A DNA stretch of 64,000 bases from contig JAGDYZ010000007.1 of NCBI GenBank assembly GCA_049116335.1, positions 62,001 to 126,000 on the forward strand, written 5' to 3'. The notes beneath the pieces are model-generated. The model searched no databases. It was not told the DNA's origin and worked only from the letters and a program-made list of their open reading frames with translations. This document shows, in pieces, positions 63,488 to 64,000 of the stretch (the first letter of the stretch is position 1; every line of letters begins with the position of its first letter). The stretch is from CANMIH01 sp049116335. Lineage in GTDB: Bacteria; Pseudomonadota; Alphaproteobacteria; Rhodobacterales; Rhodobacteraceae. The translations under genes and the position numbers were made by a program.

Positions 63488-64000
63488 ATGGAAATCTTTT
63501 CAGCACTTAGTGTGGTCCTTACGGACCCGCTGATCCTGATGTGGGTCTTTCTGGCGGCCATTGTCGGTATGATCGTGGGTGCAATCCCTGGTCTGACCGC
63601 CTCTGCCGCGATTGCGATGCTCTTGCCCGTCACCTTTTACATGCAGCCGCTGGCGGCATTGGCGTTTCTCTATGTGATCGGCAAATCCGGCCGCTATGGC
63701 GGTTCGATTGCTGCGATCCTGTTCAACACACCGGGCACGGCCGCCTCTGCCGCGACCCAGATTGATGGCTATCCATTGTCGAAACGCGGCATGTCGTCCA
63801 AGGCCATGAAAGTCGCAACGATTTCGTCGGTCATCGGTGACTTCATTGGAGAAATTCTTCTAATCGCCGGGATTGCGGTGATTGCTGCCATTGCTCTGAA
63901 ACTTGGCCCGCCTGAACTGTTTGCCGTCTATTTCGCCGCCTTCGTGGTGATTGGATCCGTGATCGGAAAATCCATCACTCGGGGGTTGGCTTCGGCCGCT
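63488..64000 (+). CDS. TTT transporter large membrane subunit (TctA family), system 2, partial
   Basis: The first 171 codons from ATG 63488; the gene runs past the window edge. The TctA signature is clear: GAIPGLTASAAIAMLLPVTF near residue 35-54 and NTPGTAASAATQIDGYPLSK near 80-99, with the next hydrophobic helices following. Confidence 0.92.
   Translation, partial: MEIFSALSVVLTDPLILMWVFLAAIVGMIVGAIPGLTASAAIAMLLPVTFYMQPLAALAFLYVIGKSGRYGGSIAAILFNTPGTAASAATQIDGYPLSKRGMSSKAMKVATISSVIGDFIGEILLIAGIAVIAAIALKLGPPELFAVYFAAFVVIGSVIGKSITRGLASAA

Noticed and set aside
1..64000. CRISPR arrays, complete insertion sequences, rRNA genes or a replication origin
   Set aside because: No regularly spaced repeats, intact transposase, rRNA sequence or iteron cluster was seen. 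The RTX repeats are protein-coding.

Overview
The window reads as chromosome (or a large replicon) of a marine-type alphaproteobacterium, most likely Rhodobacterales / Roseobacter group. The grounds are inference from content: moderately high G+C, a narR-narK1-narK2-narGHJI layout like that of Paracoccus, many ABC and tripartite tricarboxylate (TTT) uptake systems, and alphaproteobacterial-style XRE-cupin, TetR and MarR regulators. Nothing seen fixes a genus.

Layout. (1) 1-6961: the 3' end of a giant RTX-like repeat protein, then a DUF3467 protein, a HlyD-like adaptor with an added N-terminal domain, a membrane M50 metalloprotease carrying its own HlyD-like tail, and a coiled-coil/TM/SH3 protein. 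(2) 7205-13038: a BMP-type nucleoside/base ABC importer with a cytosine-deaminase-like amidohydrolase. (3) 13147-16370: a perfect 24-bp palindrome, a glutathione S-transferase, a ChrR-like double cupin, a TetR regulator and a convergent MFS transporter. (4) 16571-24709: an XRE-cupin regulator and a dipeptide-type ABC operon ending in an M24 peptidase; the binding-protein gene has an in-frame TAA. (5) 24709-32281: a second, mirror-image set with M24 peptidase, binding protein and XRE-cupin regulator on the minus strand, and permeases, ATPases and a GAF protein on the plus strand behind an AT-rich palindrome. (6) 32314-34911: a LacI regulator and a soluble globin-coupled chemoreceptor.

(7) 34912-36185: a 1.2-kb stretch without an intact gene. 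It holds decayed helicase and primase (PriCT-like) fragments next to the 3' end of a tRNA-Phe, so it is probably the scar of an integrated element. (8) 36464-43897: htpG; a sulfatase-superfamily hydrolase; a MarR regulator with two tandem operators; and TTT transporter 1. (9) 43981-58674: the anaerobic nitrate respiration locus on the minus strand (narK1, narK2, narG, narH, narJ, narI, a parvulin, moeA, a DUF2478 protein, a small ORF and an APH-type kinase), with a divergent narR-like Crp/Fnr gene and two FNR-type boxes between. (10) 58842-64000: a CaiB-type CoA transferase and a ComA-like phosphosulfolactate synthase, a LysR regulator, and divergent TTT transporter 2, cut by the window edge.

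How it fits together: this is the genome of a nutrient scavenger with several substrate-specific uptake-plus-catabolism cassettes and the ability to respire nitrate when oxygen is low; the globin chemoreceptor would report on oxygen. The least explained parts are the RTX / DUF3467 / HlyD / M50 module, the ComA-CaiB-TTT cluster, and the altered active sites in the CodA-like and sulfatase-like enzymes.
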